Part shown: in pieces, positions 51,701 through 60,093 of the stretch | How positions within the stretch are numbered: the first letter of the stretch is position 1 | How the letters are laid out: the number at the start of each line of letters is the position of its first letter | Origin: Clostridia bacterium | GTDB lineage: Bacteria > Bacillota > Clostridia > Oscillospirales > Acutalibacteraceae | Assembly: GCA_017436225.1 (NCBI GenBank) | Contig: JAFSDM010000001.1 | Location: 1 to 64,000 of the forward strand | DNA: 64,000 nucleotides | Direction of reading: 5' to 3' | Made by a program: the position numbers and the translations under genes | Notes under the pieces: model-generated | Told to the model about the DNA's origin: nothing | Seen by the model: only the letters and a program-made list of their open reading frames with translations | Databases searched by the model: none

Positions 51701-52072
51701 ATGGAAATTCTTTTAGACTGCATTAAGGCGTTTATTGTAGGAGGAGTTTTTTGCGTTATCGGTCAGATTTTAATAGACCGTACCAAGCTAACACCTGCGC
51801 GAATATTGGTGGGATATGTTGTAAGCGGTGTAATTCTTACTGCGGTGGGAATTTATGATTATCTTGTGGATTTTGCGGGGGCGGGGGCAACTGTTCCGCT
51901 AACGGGTTTTGGCTACTCGCTTGCCAAGGGGGTAGAAAAAGCGGTGACCGATTACGGACTTATTGGTGCTTTAAGCGGTGGTCTTTCCGCAACCTCTGCA
52001 GGAATTGCGGCGGCGATTTTCTTTGGACTTTTAGCCGCCCTTGTTTCTAAAAAGGGGAAAAATATGAACTGA
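51701..52072 (+). CDS. spoVAE: stage V sporulation protein AE
   Basis: SpoVA proteins form the forespore channel for dipicolinic acid. The 123-aa product has about four membrane helices with IKAFIVGGVFCVIGQILIDR, TPARILVGYVVSGVIL and the signature DFAGAGATVPLTGFGYSLAKG (here split as DFAGAGATVPLTG / FGYSLAKG), then SATSAGIAAAIFFGLL. It starts at ATG 51701 (AAAGGGGG upstream). Unusually it stands alone, without spoVAC or spoVAD beside it, between parS and two inverted repeat blocks. Confidence 0.92.
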   Translation: MEILLDCIKAFIVGGVFCVIGQILIDRTKLTPARILVGYVVSGVILTAVGIYDYLVDFAGAGATVPLTGFGYSLAKGVEKAVTDYGLIGALSGGLSATSAGIAAAIFFGLLAALVSKKGKNMN

Positions 52073-52130
52073 TATTTTTCAGGAACGACACTTGAGGTCG
52101 TTTCCTACATAGAATTGAAAACAAAATGAT

Positions 52131-52162
52131 AAGCACGATGTTTCACATGAAACATCGTGCTT
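52131..52162. terminator. hairpin terminator with an embedded parS-like site
   Basis: AAGCACGATGTTTCA / TGAAACATCGTGCTT stem after spoVAE. Inside it TGTTTCACATGAAACA (52139-52154) matches parS at 15 of 16 positions. A second, weaker hairpin AGGAACGAC/GTCGTTTCCT lies at 52081-52106. Confidence 0.7.
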
Positions 52163-52174
52163 ATTGGCTATGGT

Positions 52175-52490
52175 GCAATTTGGTCAAACGTTAGGCGGAG
52201 TAAACCACCTTAAAACAGAAAACTGTATGGACGCGGAGTGAAACTATGGCGGTGATTAAACCTTATTCGTAATTGGATCAAACGCCACGCGGAGTAAACC
52301 GCCTTAAAACAGAAAACTGTATGGACGCGGGGTAAGTCTATGCCATACACGCAAACGACGGCGTAATTGGTCAAACGCCACGCGTTTTGTAACCGCCTTA
52401 TAAACACAAATTTTCCGGACGCGGAACGAGATTATAACGATAATAAAAACCTAATCGTAATTGGATCAAACGTCACACGTTTGTTAATCG
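52175..52490 (+). repeat. 94-bp tandem repeat, right block (3.3 copies)
   Basis: The word CAAACG recurs at 52185, 52279, 52372 and 52467, giving periods of 94, 93 and 95 bp. Units share ATTGGATCAAACGCCACGCG, AGTAAACCGCCTTAAAACAG, GTATGGACGCGG and CTATGGCGGTGATTAAACC; the third unit is the most diverged. The end of the block overlaps the 3' end of the GNAT gene slightly. 94 is not a multiple of three and no frame stays open. Confidence 0.85.
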
Positions 52491-53329
52491 AAGGCGAAGC
52501 CGTGGTGCCCGTTGGTTTTAAGGGTGTTTCCGTTTTCGGTAAACCACATAACGCTAAATGGCTTTAGTGGGTTATCAAAGGAAGAAAGCTCACCGATTAA
52601 GGCGGGGGGAAGTCTGATTTCAACCTTTTCGCAGTTTGTTTCTGATAATAAATTTGAAATGGCTTGAAATAGCTTTTCGGAGGCGCCTTTTTCACAAAGC
52701 GCTTCCTTTACAAGAAATAGATTATCCCTTATTTCATAAACAAAACCGAAATCTTTGCCTTTAACGGCAATACCGCCATCTGCCGCGGCGACCAGCATAT
52801 CCTTGCTAAACTCCACAAAGGGTTGGTTTAACCCCTTTAAAAGGTCTTGACGGAGAGAATACCATTCGCTTAAATCGGAGGCTTCTGTTGAAATGCCCCT
52901 TGCAGGATAGCGGTTTATAAGCTCTGCCGACTCCATACATACTTTGCATACGTTAAAATAGGGCAAGAAGTTGGATTTTGCATAAAAATCAAAGAGTGGT
53001 GGGTTGGCCGGTTTTAAAAAAATCCCCTTTTTGTTATCCTTTACTGCTTCTGCCTTGGCTTTTTCTAAAAGTCTGCCCATAATGCCCTTGCCACGATAGC
53101 TTGGGTGGGTACACGCCGCATAAAGATAATAGTAGTCATCTTTTTTACCGTTATCTACTATTTTTGCATCCATTAAATATAGCATTGCTATGGGTTGACC
53201 CAATTCGTTATATTCTGAGAGCATTTTTGCCTTTGAAAAGACCTTTTCAAAAATCAGTTCGGCATCTTCTGCAGTATCTTCGGTAAAGCAGAGCAGATAA
53301 AGTTGTTTGTGTTGGGTATAGTCGGTCAT
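52484..53329 (-). CDS. GNAT-family N-acetyltransferase
   Basis: A 281-aa protein. The N-terminal half is a GNAT fold with the acetyl-CoA loop THPSYRGKGIMGRLLEKA (about residues 94-111) and LKPANPPLFDFYAKSNF. The second half is an extra domain probably of the same fold. Substrate unknown. It begins 2 nt after the DUF2156 gene, so the two are an operon. The C-terminus runs into the last repeat copy on the opposite strand. Confidence 0.85.
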   Translation of the reverse strand: MTDYTQHKQLYLLCFTEDTAEDAELIFEKVFSKAKMLSEYNELGQPIAMLYLMDAKIVDNGKKDDYYYLYAACTHPSYRGKGIMGRLLEKAKAEAVKDNKKGIFLKPANPPLFDFYAKSNFLPYFNVCKVCMESAELINRYPARGISTEASDLSEWYSLRQDLLKGLNQPFVEFSKDMLVAAADGGIAVKGKDFGFVYEIRDNLFLVKEALCEKGASEKLFQAISNLLSETNCEKVEIRLPPALIGELSSFDNPLKPFSVMWFTENGNTLKTNGHHGFAFD

Positions 53330-53331
53330 AT

Positions 53332-54243
53332 TTACAGTTCCTTAATAACGTATTTTTTAAGCAGAATATCGGGGTGGTAGGAGAGCTTTGCCTTGCGAAG
53401 TCCCTCCAGTCCCATATCGTCCTCTCTGTTTACATATTCAAAATCGGGGAGGTCGTTTGCAATAAACTCTCGGTTGATTACCGAATATGCGGTTCTATAT
53501 TCAGGCAACGCCTTTTCCGAATGAATGTCAAAGACCTTATCGTTAATGGGGCTGCCAAAGGTAAAGGCTATAATCTCGCCATCTACCCTTATTAAGCCGC
53601 CTCGAAGACCGAGCTCTTTCATATGGGGAAAATATTCCTTTATTGCTTGGTTTTCAACCTCAATGCTTTTGGGGTCATCGGTAAGTTTTTTCATTTCATT
53701 TGTCCATTTATCTGCCATTTTAAACAGGTCGGGCAGCACTTCGGGGGTTATGCTCTCATAGCTCCAGTTGTGCGCCTTACTAAATGCCGATATATGATTT
53801 CGCTTAGAGTGAAACTTTTTACCGCTTAAATTTTTAAGCTTTTCTGTTAAATAGAGGTATTCAAAGTCATCTCGTGACTCCTCTTGTGAAAATTCTTCAC
53901 AAAATATCTTGTTGAAGTCATCTAACCGCTTACCCTCTGCCGCTAAAAACACAAGCGGAATATTTAAAGCCTTGGTATACTCTTTTAAAATATTAACTGC
54001 CCTTTCCATATTGGCGGCAAAGGGAAGCAGAAAAATAAGCTTCTCCTCACCTAGGGAAACAAACATCATATCCTCAAAAAAAGCCACCTTTTGATGATAG
54101 TAGTTTTTCCATATGAGCAGAGTCATTGGTGTGATTTCGCAAGAAAAGGCATCATTTGAAAAGGGTGCCAAAAACTCTGCAATTTTAGAATAATTTGAAA
54201 TATCGGGTTTTTTAAAATCTAAAGCTTTTAATGTGCCAAGCAT
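53332..54243 (-). CDS. DUF2156-family (phosphatidylglycerol lysyltransferase C-terminal-like) protein
   Basis: A 303-aa soluble protein made of two GNAT-like folds, as in the catalytic part of MprF but without its membrane region. Recognisable pieces are SCEITPMTLLIW, NLSGKKFHSKRNHISAF (basic, conserved in the family), GLRGGLIRVDGEIIAFTFGS and FEYVNREDDMGLEGLRKAKLSYHP. MprF proteins transfer aminoacyl groups from tRNA to lipids; soluble relatives have unknown acceptors. Operon with the GNAT gene. Confidence 0.88.
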   Translation of the reverse strand: MLGTLKALDFKKPDISNYSKIAEFLAPFSNDAFSCEITPMTLLIWKNYYHQKVAFFEDMMFVSLGEEKLIFLLPFAANMERAVNILKEYTKALNIPLVFLAAEGKRLDDFNKIFCEEFSQEESRDDFEYLYLTEKLKNLSGKKFHSKRNHISAFSKAHNWSYESITPEVLPDLFKMADKWTNEMKKLTDDPKSIEVENQAIKEYFPHMKELGLRGGLIRVDGEIIAFTFGSPINDKVFDIHSEKALPEYRTAYSVINREFIANDLPDFEYVNREDDMGLEGLRKAKLSYHPDILLKKYVIKEL

Positions 54244-54291
54244 AATAACTCCGTTTTTTATTTATTATTTGCAAAAGTTAGCATTATATAA

Positions 54292-54319
54292 ATTAAACGG
54301 ATGTTGCCATCCGTTTAAT
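54292..54319. terminator. hairpin terminator of mscL
   Basis: ATTAAACGGAT / ATCCGTTTAAT perfect stem between mscL and the DUF2156 gene. Confidence 0.7.
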
Positions 54320-54325
54320 CAGATA

Positions 54326-54796
54326 CTATTTAGTAGTTTCTTTTGTTTTAAGCAGCTCGCGAATATCCTTTAAAATATCGTCGGTTGTTTCAACAGGTGC
54401 TGCAGGAGCTTCTTCGGCTACTGCCTCTTCCTCGCCCTTCTTAGCTAATTTTTTGCTCCAACCGCTAACGGCAGCAACAAGCTTAACCATACAGAAAATT
54501 ACAAGGGCCATAATTAAGAAATTAATAACGCCTGTAACAAAAGCGCCGTAGTTAATGGAGTTTTCTACAACCGTAACGGCACCGGTGGTGGCATCGGTAA
54601 CCTCTTTAGTGCCGATAACCCACTTCATATCGCTGAAATCAACACCGCCGAAAAGGCCTAAAATAGGGGAAATAATATCATTGGTAAAGCTGGTAACAAG
54701 GTCTTTAAAGGAAAGACCGATAATAGAACCTACTGCCATATCCATAACGTTACCTTTTGTTATGAATTCCTTAAATTCGCCAAAAAACTTTTTCAT
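54326..54796 (-). CDS. mscL: large-conductance mechanosensitive channel
   Basis: Releases solutes on osmotic downshock. The 156-aa protein has the N-terminal FFGEFKEFITKGNVMDMAVGSIIG (read as FKEFITKGNVMDMAVG) forming the pore helix, a periplasmic-side loop (residues 45-80) and the second helix ITNFLIMALVIFCMVK-like near 88-108, then a charged C-terminal bundle with an Ala/Glu linker. Typical length is about 130-150 aa. AGGAGGC is upstream of the ATG. Confidence 0.96.
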   Translation of the reverse strand: MKKFFGEFKEFITKGNVMDMAVGSIIGLSFKDLVTSFTNDIISPILGLFGGVDFSDMKWVIGTKEVTDATTGAVTVVENSINYGAFVTGVINFLIMALVIFCMVKLVAAVSGWSKKLAKKGEEEAVAEEAPAAPVETTDDILKDIRELLKTKETTK

Positions 54797-54864
54797 TTTT
54801 AAAGCCTCCTAAAAGATTATAATTTATATTAACATAAAATAATAAAATTAACAACAAAAATCGA

Positions 54865-55287
54865 CTAAAGAAACTGTTTTTCGTATAAATCTAAAAGTTC
54901 TTTTAAAAGTTTTTCTTTATTTTGCTTATCAAGAAGTCTATAATAGGAAAGCACCAATGCCTCATCCTTTTTAACATCCTTAAGCTTATGAATATCAGAA
55001 GTGATTGCCGAGGGGTCGTTTAAAACGCGTGGCATACCGTAAACAGGCTCCTCATGTCCGTAAAGAAGAAAATGCACCGTAACATCAAAAAGTCGAGAGA
55101 GCCTTTTAATGTTTTCAAGGGAGGGAACAATATCTCTTTCATAATAAGCGTAGGTGGAACGCTTTACCTTAATAATTTTGGCAACCTCATCTTGAGTGAG
55201 GCGGTGCGCCTTGCGAAGCTCAAGAAGATTGCGACCCAAAACAGATCTTACTTCTTTATCCTGATTTGCGTTTTTTCTGGTTGGCAT
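54865..55287 (-). CDS. XRE-family helix-turn-helix regulator
   Basis: A 140-aa DNA-binding protein. The Cro/C1-type helix-turn-helix spans about residues 18-72: LGRNLLELRKAHRLTQDEVA, KIIKVKRSTYAYYERDIVPS, LENIKRLSRLFDVTVHFLL. The rest is a short helical tail (VKKDEALVLSYYRLLDKQNKEK). No sensing domain visible. Monocistronic, divergent from tRNA-Thr. Target genes unknown. Confidence 0.88.
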   Translation of the reverse strand: MPTRKNANQDKEVRSVLGRNLLELRKAHRLTQDEVAKIIKVKRSTYAYYERDIVPSLENIKRLSRLFDVTVHFLLYGHEEPVYGMPRVLNDPSAITSDIHKLKDVKKDEALVLSYYRLLDKQNKEKLLKELLDLYEKQFL

Positions 55288-55384
55288 AGCTTAAATTCAT
55301 TCCTTTATTTATATTTTATTTTAGTAAATGCTCTTGACTGATGGTGTAAAAATTGGTATAATCTTAAATGCTGACTGTATAATT

Positions 55385-55459
55385 GCTGATGTGGCTCAAT
55401 GGCAGAGCGGCTCACTCGTAATGAGCAGGTTGTCGGTTCAATTCCGATCATCAGCTCCA
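55385..55459 (+). tRNA. tRNA-Thr (CGT)
   Basis: The acceptor stem GCTGATG pairs with CATCAGC, with discriminator T and encoded CCA. The anticodon arm GCTCA-CTCGTAA-TGAGC gives CGT, and the T arm contains GGTTCAATTCC. Seventy-five nt. It is the only tRNA here without the repeat island behind it. Confidence 0.95.
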
Positions 55460-55493
55460 AAAATCCCGTTCACTTAAGGTGGGCGGGATTTTT
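55459..55493. terminator. bidirectional terminator (tRNA-Thr / U32 gene)
   Basis: AAAATCCCGTTCAC / GTGGGCGGGATTTTT. The last seven codons and the stop of the U32 gene are encoded in this hairpin. Confidence 0.8.
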
Positions 55494-57584
55494 ACTTCTT
55501 GATAGCACGCCCGATTTAAAAAGACCCCTTGTGTAATCGGCGCCGTTATTGTGTTTGCCCTTTAAAAAGGAGGTTGCAACATTAAAGGCTTCCTCAGGAC
55601 CTTCAAGCGTGAAGTGTAAAAATCCAAAATCGGCGTTAATTTTAAAAATACTGTCCGAAACATCGGTAATTTTGCAGTTTAAAAGGGTGGAAAAACCGTT
55701 TTCGCAAATAACGGGAAAGCTTTGCTTTTTGCGGTCGGTAAGGGTGCATCTGCCGTTTGATTTTTCTTTACAGCCAACGCCGTTTTTTACGGGGCAATTG
55801 CGGGTTATCATAAGAGGTTGCCTGCCGTAGCAAAATGAATATGTTTTAAGACGATTTGTTTCGCCCAAAGCGGAAATTTCGCTAAAGCTAAGCTCTGGAG
55901 AAATCACCGCATCAAAAATCTTTAAAGCTTCAGCAGCCTCAAGGGCGTTAGTATTAAACAAATTAAGTGAAAAACCGCCCATTATTTTAAAGCCTTGTTC
56001 AGAAGCTAAGGCAATATGCGAAAGATTGTGGCAAATAACATTGGTTATGCCCTTTTGCTTAATATTTGCCAAAATATCTGAGGTGTAGCCGTCAGACGGG
56101 GTAGCCCGCGGAAGCTCGGCGTATACGTTAGGTAGATTTTTTATTTTGTTTAAAATGCCGTCATCTTTACCTTTAATGTAAAGCTCGGCAGGGAGAGAAA
56201 AGCCTTGAAGCTCGGGCAAAATTTCTGCGCAACCCTCAAGCTGCTTTAAATTTGCAAACCGAATAAAAAATCCGCCGATTTTTTTATTGGTGGAAGCTTT
56301 GTTTTCTATTTTTACGGGGGTTAATCCGCCGTTGTTTTTTATGCGCTTTTCATTAAGTAATAAAACGGCGTTCTGGCGAAGCCTGTTTAACGCCGAAATC
56401 GGCAGCATAAGACCCTTTTCAATATTGGCGGTAATATTTTCGGCAAAGTAACAGGTACCGCCAAGCTTTTTAAGGGCGGTTTCAGCCTTTTCATAGGTTA
56501 AAGGCGCGTTTATTGCCTGCTCGGGTAAATCGCCCGAAACCAAAACCTCTGCTCGGTCTGCGCTTGCCAAAAGTGTGGATGGCTTGCCGCTTTGAACGGT
56601 GAGGGTTAGGCTGAGGGGGATTTTTTGAAGCTCATTTCTATAAAGACCGTGTATTTTTTTAAGGGCGTCGGCGGTGAGCTGTTTATCATATTCCGAACGA
56701 ACGCCAAACATATTTTTGCCAAAATTTTCGGTGTAGTAGCCATCTGTAAATCCGTCGCGGGAGAAAACCTGCTCTAAAAGCGAAAGAATATTCGGCTCTA
56801 CTGCGCCGAAATCTACCATTTGCCTTATGGCGGTTACGGCAGATGCAACATATTCGGGGCGTTTCATTCTGCCCTCTATTTTAAATGAGGATACCCCCAT
56901 TTCGGTAAGCTCGTTTAAATAATTTATAAGGCTTAAATCCTTAAGGCTTAAATCGTAGCCTGTGCCGCCCTTAGCGGAAAATGGAAGTCGGCAGGTGCCT
57001 GCGCAAAGACCGCGGTTAGCGCTTCTTCCACCCAAAAAGGCACTGAAGTAGCACTGACCCGAAAGGCACATACATAAAGCGCCGTGAACAAAAACCTCTA
57101 CTTCTATATCAAGCTCCTTTGCCGTTTTGCAAAGGTCCTTAAGCTCGGTCTTGGTTAGCTCCCTTGCGGGGACAACACGGCTGAAGCCCATTTTTTTAAG
57201 AATTTTTAAGGCGGCGGGAGAATGAACCGACATTTGGGTAGATGCGTGTAGGGTGGCGGTTGGAAAATGCTTTTTTATAAGCCGCGCCAATCCAATATCC
57301 TGAACTATTATGGCATCTATCGAAGCGTTTACCGCCTCACAAACAAGCTCTAAAGCATCGTTAATTTCGCTATCCTTAATAACGGTGTTAAGGGTAAGGT
57401 AGCATTTTACATTATTAAGGTGGGCGTACTCGATAGCCTGTTTTAGCGTTTCTCCGCTAAAATTGTCTGCGTTGCGCCTTGCGTTAAACCTGTCAGACCC
57501 AAAGTAAACTGCATCTGCCCCCGTTCTTACGGCGGCTATAAGCATTTCGCCGTTGCCTACGGGCGCTAAAATCTCAGTTTTCAT
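55470..57584 (-). CDS. U32-family peptidase/hydroxylase-like protein with C-terminal DUF3656
   Basis: A 704-aa protein. The N-terminal U32 domain has KTEILAPVGNGEMLIAAVRTGADAVYFG (TIM-barrel start), VEVFVHGALCMCLSGQCYFS (family signature with conserved Cys, about residues 164-183), GGRSANRGLCAGTCRLPF and SFKIEGRMKRPEYVA. The middle matches DUF3656, found in longer members. Relatives include RlhA (23S rRNA C2501 hydroxylation) and TrhP (tRNA U34 hydroxylation), which use the conserved cysteines; this gram-positive member could do either. The DUF4358 lipoprotein gene lies 3 nt upstream in the same direction. Confidence 0.88.
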   Translation of the reverse strand: MKTEILAPVGNGEMLIAAVRTGADAVYFGSDRFNARRNADNFSGETLKQAIEYAHLNNVKCYLTLNTVIKDSEINDALELVCEAVNASIDAIIVQDIGLARLIKKHFPTATLHASTQMSVHSPAALKILKKMGFSRVVPARELTKTELKDLCKTAKELDIEVEVFVHGALCMCLSGQCYFSAFLGGRSANRGLCAGTCRLPFSAKGGTGYDLSLKDLSLINYLNELTEMGVSSFKIEGRMKRPEYVASAVTAIRQMVDFGAVEPNILSLLEQVFSRDGFTDGYYTENFGKNMFGVRSEYDKQLTADALKKIHGLYRNELQKIPLSLTLTVQSGKPSTLLASADRAEVLVSGDLPEQAINAPLTYEKAETALKKLGGTCYFAENITANIEKGLMLPISALNRLRQNAVLLLNEKRIKNNGGLTPVKIENKASTNKKIGGFFIRFANLKQLEGCAEILPELQGFSLPAELYIKGKDDGILNKIKNLPNVYAELPRATPSDGYTSDILANIKQKGITNVICHNLSHIALASEQGFKIMGGFSLNLFNTNALEAAEALKIFDAVISPELSFSEISALGETNRLKTYSFCYGRQPLMITRNCPVKNGVGCKEKSNGRCTLTDRKKQSFPVICENGFSTLLNCKITDVSDSIFKINADFGFLHFTLEGPEEAFNVATSFLKGKHNNGADYTRGLFKSGVLSRSKNPAHLK

Positions 57585-57587
57585 AGG

Positions 57588-58073
57588 CTATACTACTTCC
57601 TTAGCGCCGATGCTGTTAAGGTAATCCCAAATGGCGGTAGTATCATTACAAACTACAAGAATAATGAAGTTTTCTACCTCTGCCAAAACACGGTTTTGAA
57701 CCTTATTAAATTCCTTTTCTATGGTTGATTTAAAGGAAGTGTGCTGATTTGTTAAATAGTGCGATATACCCGAAATAGCCGCCTTGCGTTGCTCTTTATT
57801 AATAACTTCAAAGCAGGCAATAGTATCTGCCGAATCGGCGTTGGCACTTACCATAACGTCAAAGCGTTTAACGTTAGCATCGCTGAACACAAAGTATGAG
57901 GGCAGTGAGCTTCCCGAAAGGCTTTTCATTTCAGAAAAGGGGGTAAGCTCTAAAAACTTTTCGGAAAAATCTTTAACAGAATATTCCGATTTGGCACTGC
58001 ACCCAAAAAGCGTAACAGTTAATATTAATGTAAGCAATAAGCAAATTAACCTTTTAATAGAGTTTTTTTGCAT
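57588..58073 (-). CDS. DUF4358-type lipoprotein
   Basis: A 161-aa protein with a clear lipoprotein signal: MQKNSIKRLICLLLTLILTV then LFGC (Cys25). The mature part (SANADSADTIACFEVINKEQ, RVLAEVENFIILVVCNDTT) matches small clostridial lipoproteins annotated DUF4358, a beta-alpha fold of unknown role. It is the upstream partner of the U32 gene, and its promoter lies in the 58.1-kb spacer. Confidence 0.75.
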   Translation of the reverse strand: MQKNSIKRLICLLLTLILTVTLFGCSAKSEYSVKDFSEKFLELTPFSEMKSLSGSSLPSYFVFSDANVKRFDVMVSANADSADTIACFEVINKEQRKAAISGISHYLTNQHTSFKSTIEKEFNKVQNRVLAEVENFIILVVCNDTTAIWDYLNSIGAKEVV

Positions 58074-58400
58074 AAAGTAGCTCCTTAAAATTTGTAATTG
58101 AAGTTGTGAGAATATTATACTTCAAAAATGTTATAAAGTAAAGAGAATTTTGAGAAATAACACTTAAAATTTACAATTTTTTTGTATTTTTGACAAAGAA
58201 AAAAACTTTTTATTGATAGCCTGTACCCTGTTTGCCAATTTTTTGGAATTTTTTATGACTTGATTTTTTGTATTTGTAAAAAAGGGAAAAATAAATAATA
58301 TTTTTTGATTATTTCGGATAATTTTGTATTAGTCGCACAAAAGATTAAAATGTGGCAAAATTCGACTTTTTACAAAGAGTAATTAAACTTTTTAACATAG

Positions 58401-58508
58401 TTATCAACCGTCTGAAAACGATTTCAAGCCATTTGTAGAGGTTATCAAACAAAAAATGTTGATAACTTTGTTTATAACCTTAATAAAAACAGAGGTTTTC
58501 AACACTCT
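58401..58508. other. candidate replication origin: cluster of DnaA-box-like 9-mers
   Basis: Within 108 bp: TTATCAACC (58401), TTATCAAAC (58442), TGTTGATAA (58457, complement of TTATCAACA), TGTTTATAA (58469) and TTTTCAACA (about 58496). Each is one to three bases from TTATCCACA. They lie in a 598-bp AT-rich spacer (58074-58671) without genes. Genes to the left as far as 33 kb are almost all minus strand, and gdhA to the right is plus. Not proven. Confidence 0.4.
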
Positions 58509-58588
58509 TTTTTGGCATATTATTTTGTTTTGCGCAATAAAATAATACTGATTGTATAGAAAAAAAGACTCTATAAATTAAAAAAAAC

Positions 58589-58617
58589 TTGACTTCTGTA
58601 CACTAAAGTATTAAACT
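58589..58617 (+). promoter_or_regulatory. sigma-A type promoter of gdhA
   Basis: TTGACT, 17 bases, TAAACT, about 55 bases before the gdhA ATG. Confidence 0.6.
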
Positions 58618-58671
58618 AATTTTATTAAGTTTTTAGTGATTAAAATTTATTAAGTTAGGAGAAAAGTATCA

Positions 58672-60027
58672 ATGGCATTAAAAAATGAATATTTACTTAA
58701 GGTATATGAGGGCGTTAAGCAAAGAGATGCTTCTGAGCCTGAATTTCTTCAAGCAGTACTTGAAGTGTTAGAATCCTTGGAGCCTGTTGTAGAGCAGGAT
58801 TCCAGAATTGAAAAATGGGGAATTATGGAAAGAATAGTTGAGCCCGAAAGAATGATTTCTTTCCGTGTTTCTTGGGTAGATGATAACGGCAAGGTTCACG
58901 TAAACCGCGGTTACAGAGTTCAGTTTAACTCTGCTATTGGTCCTTACAAGGGCGGTCTTCGTTTACATCCTTCTGTTAACTCTTCAGTTATTAAGTTCTT
59001 AGGCTTTGAGCAGACCTTTAAAAACAGCCTTACCGGTCTTCCTATGGGCGGCGGTAAGGGTGGTTCCGACTTCGACCCACGCGGCAAGAGTGATAATGAG
59101 ATTATGCGCTTCTGCCAGAGCTTTATGACCGAGCTTGCTAAGCACATTGGTCCCGATACCGACGTTCCTGCAGGTGATATCGGCGTTGGCGCACGTGAGG
59201 TTGGCTATCTCTTTGGTCAGTATAAAAGACTTCGTAACGAGTTCACCGGCGTTTTAACAGGTAAGGGTCTTTCCTTCGGCGGTTCACTTATCCGCCCCGA
59301 AGCTACCGGCTTTGGCGCCGTTTACTATGCAGCAGAAATGCTTAAATCCTTTGGTGAGGAGATTAAGGGTAAAACCTTTGCAGTTTCCGGTTTTGGTAAC
59401 GTTGCTTGGGGTACCGTTAAAAAGATTACCGAGCTTGGCGGTAAGGTAGTTGCAATTTCCGGTCCTGACGGATATGTATATGATAAAGACGGTATCAACA
59501 CCGAAGAAAAAATCAACTATATGCTTGAAATGCGTTCTTCCGGTCACGATATGGTTAAAGATTATGCAGATAAATTCGGTGTAGAGTACTTTGCAGGCGA
59601 GAAGCCTTGGGGTGTTAAGGTTGACGTTGTTATGCCTTGCGCAACCCAGAACGAAGTAAACCTTGAGGATGCTAAGAAAATTGTTGCTAACGGCGTTAAA
59701 TACTATGTTGAAGTTTCAAATATGCCTACAACTGCCGATGCAGTAGCATACTTTAAAGAAAAGGGCGTTGTTGTTGCTCCTTCTAAGGCAGTTAACGCAG
59801 GCGGCGTTGCAGTATCCGGCTTAGAGATGAGCCAGAACTCAATGCGTTACAGCTGGACCGCAGAAGAGGTTGATGCAAAGCTTCAGCAGATTATGAAAAA
59901 TATCTACGAAACCTCTTATGCAGCAGCAAAGAAATACGGTATGGAAGGCGACCTTATTGCAGGCGCTAACATTGCCGGCTTTGAAAAGGTAAAAGAAGCT
60001 ATGCTCGCACAGGGCGTTGCATACTAA
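58672..60027 (+). CDS. gdhA: glutamate dehydrogenase, NADP-type
   Basis: Makes glutamate from 2-oxoglutarate and ammonium. The 451-aa length is that of the hexameric short form. The active site reads GLPMGGGKGGSDFDPRGKSD (catalytic Lys about residue 128), with PAGDIGVGAREVGYLFGQYK, the Rossmann loop AVSGFGNVAWGTVKK (about 236-250) and NAGGVAVSGLEMSQNS. TTAGGAGAAA precedes the ATG. The codon choice is strongly biased (GGT/GGC, AAC, AAG), as expected for an abundant protein. Terminates at a hairpin shared with metK. Confidence 0.98.
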   Translation: MALKNEYLLKVYEGVKQRDASEPEFLQAVLEVLESLEPVVEQDSRIEKWGIMERIVEPERMISFRVSWVDDNGKVHVNRGYRVQFNSAIGPYKGGLRLHPSVNSSVIKFLGFEQTFKNSLTGLPMGGGKGGSDFDPRGKSDNEIMRFCQSFMTELAKHIGPDTDVPAGDIGVGAREVGYLFGQYKRLRNEFTGVLTGKGLSFGGSLIRPEATGFGAVYYAAEMLKSFGEEIKGKTFAVSGFGNVAWGTVKKITELGGKVVAISGPDGYVYDKDGINTEEKINYMLEMRSSGHDMVKDYADKFGVEYFAGEKPWGVKVDVVMPCATQNEVNLEDAKKIVANGVKYYVEVSNMPTTADAVAYFKEKGVVVAPSKAVNAGGVAVSGLEMSQNSMRYSWTAEEVDAKLQQIMKNIYETSYAAAKKYGMEGDLIAGANIAGFEKVKEAMLAQGVAY

Positions 60028-60044
60028 TTTTAAAATAGGTACAC

Positions 60045-60077
60045 AAAAAAGGGTAAGCGATTTGCTTACCCTTTTTT
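60045..60077. terminator. bidirectional terminator (gdhA / metK)
   Basis: AAAAAAGGGTAAGC / GCTTACCCTTTTTT. Confidence 0.9.
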
Positions 60078-60093
60078 AAATGATTATTATTCG

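Noticed and set aside
52175..52490. CRISPR array
   Set aside because: The 94-bp units are contiguous and similar along their full length, with no unique spacers and no cas genes.
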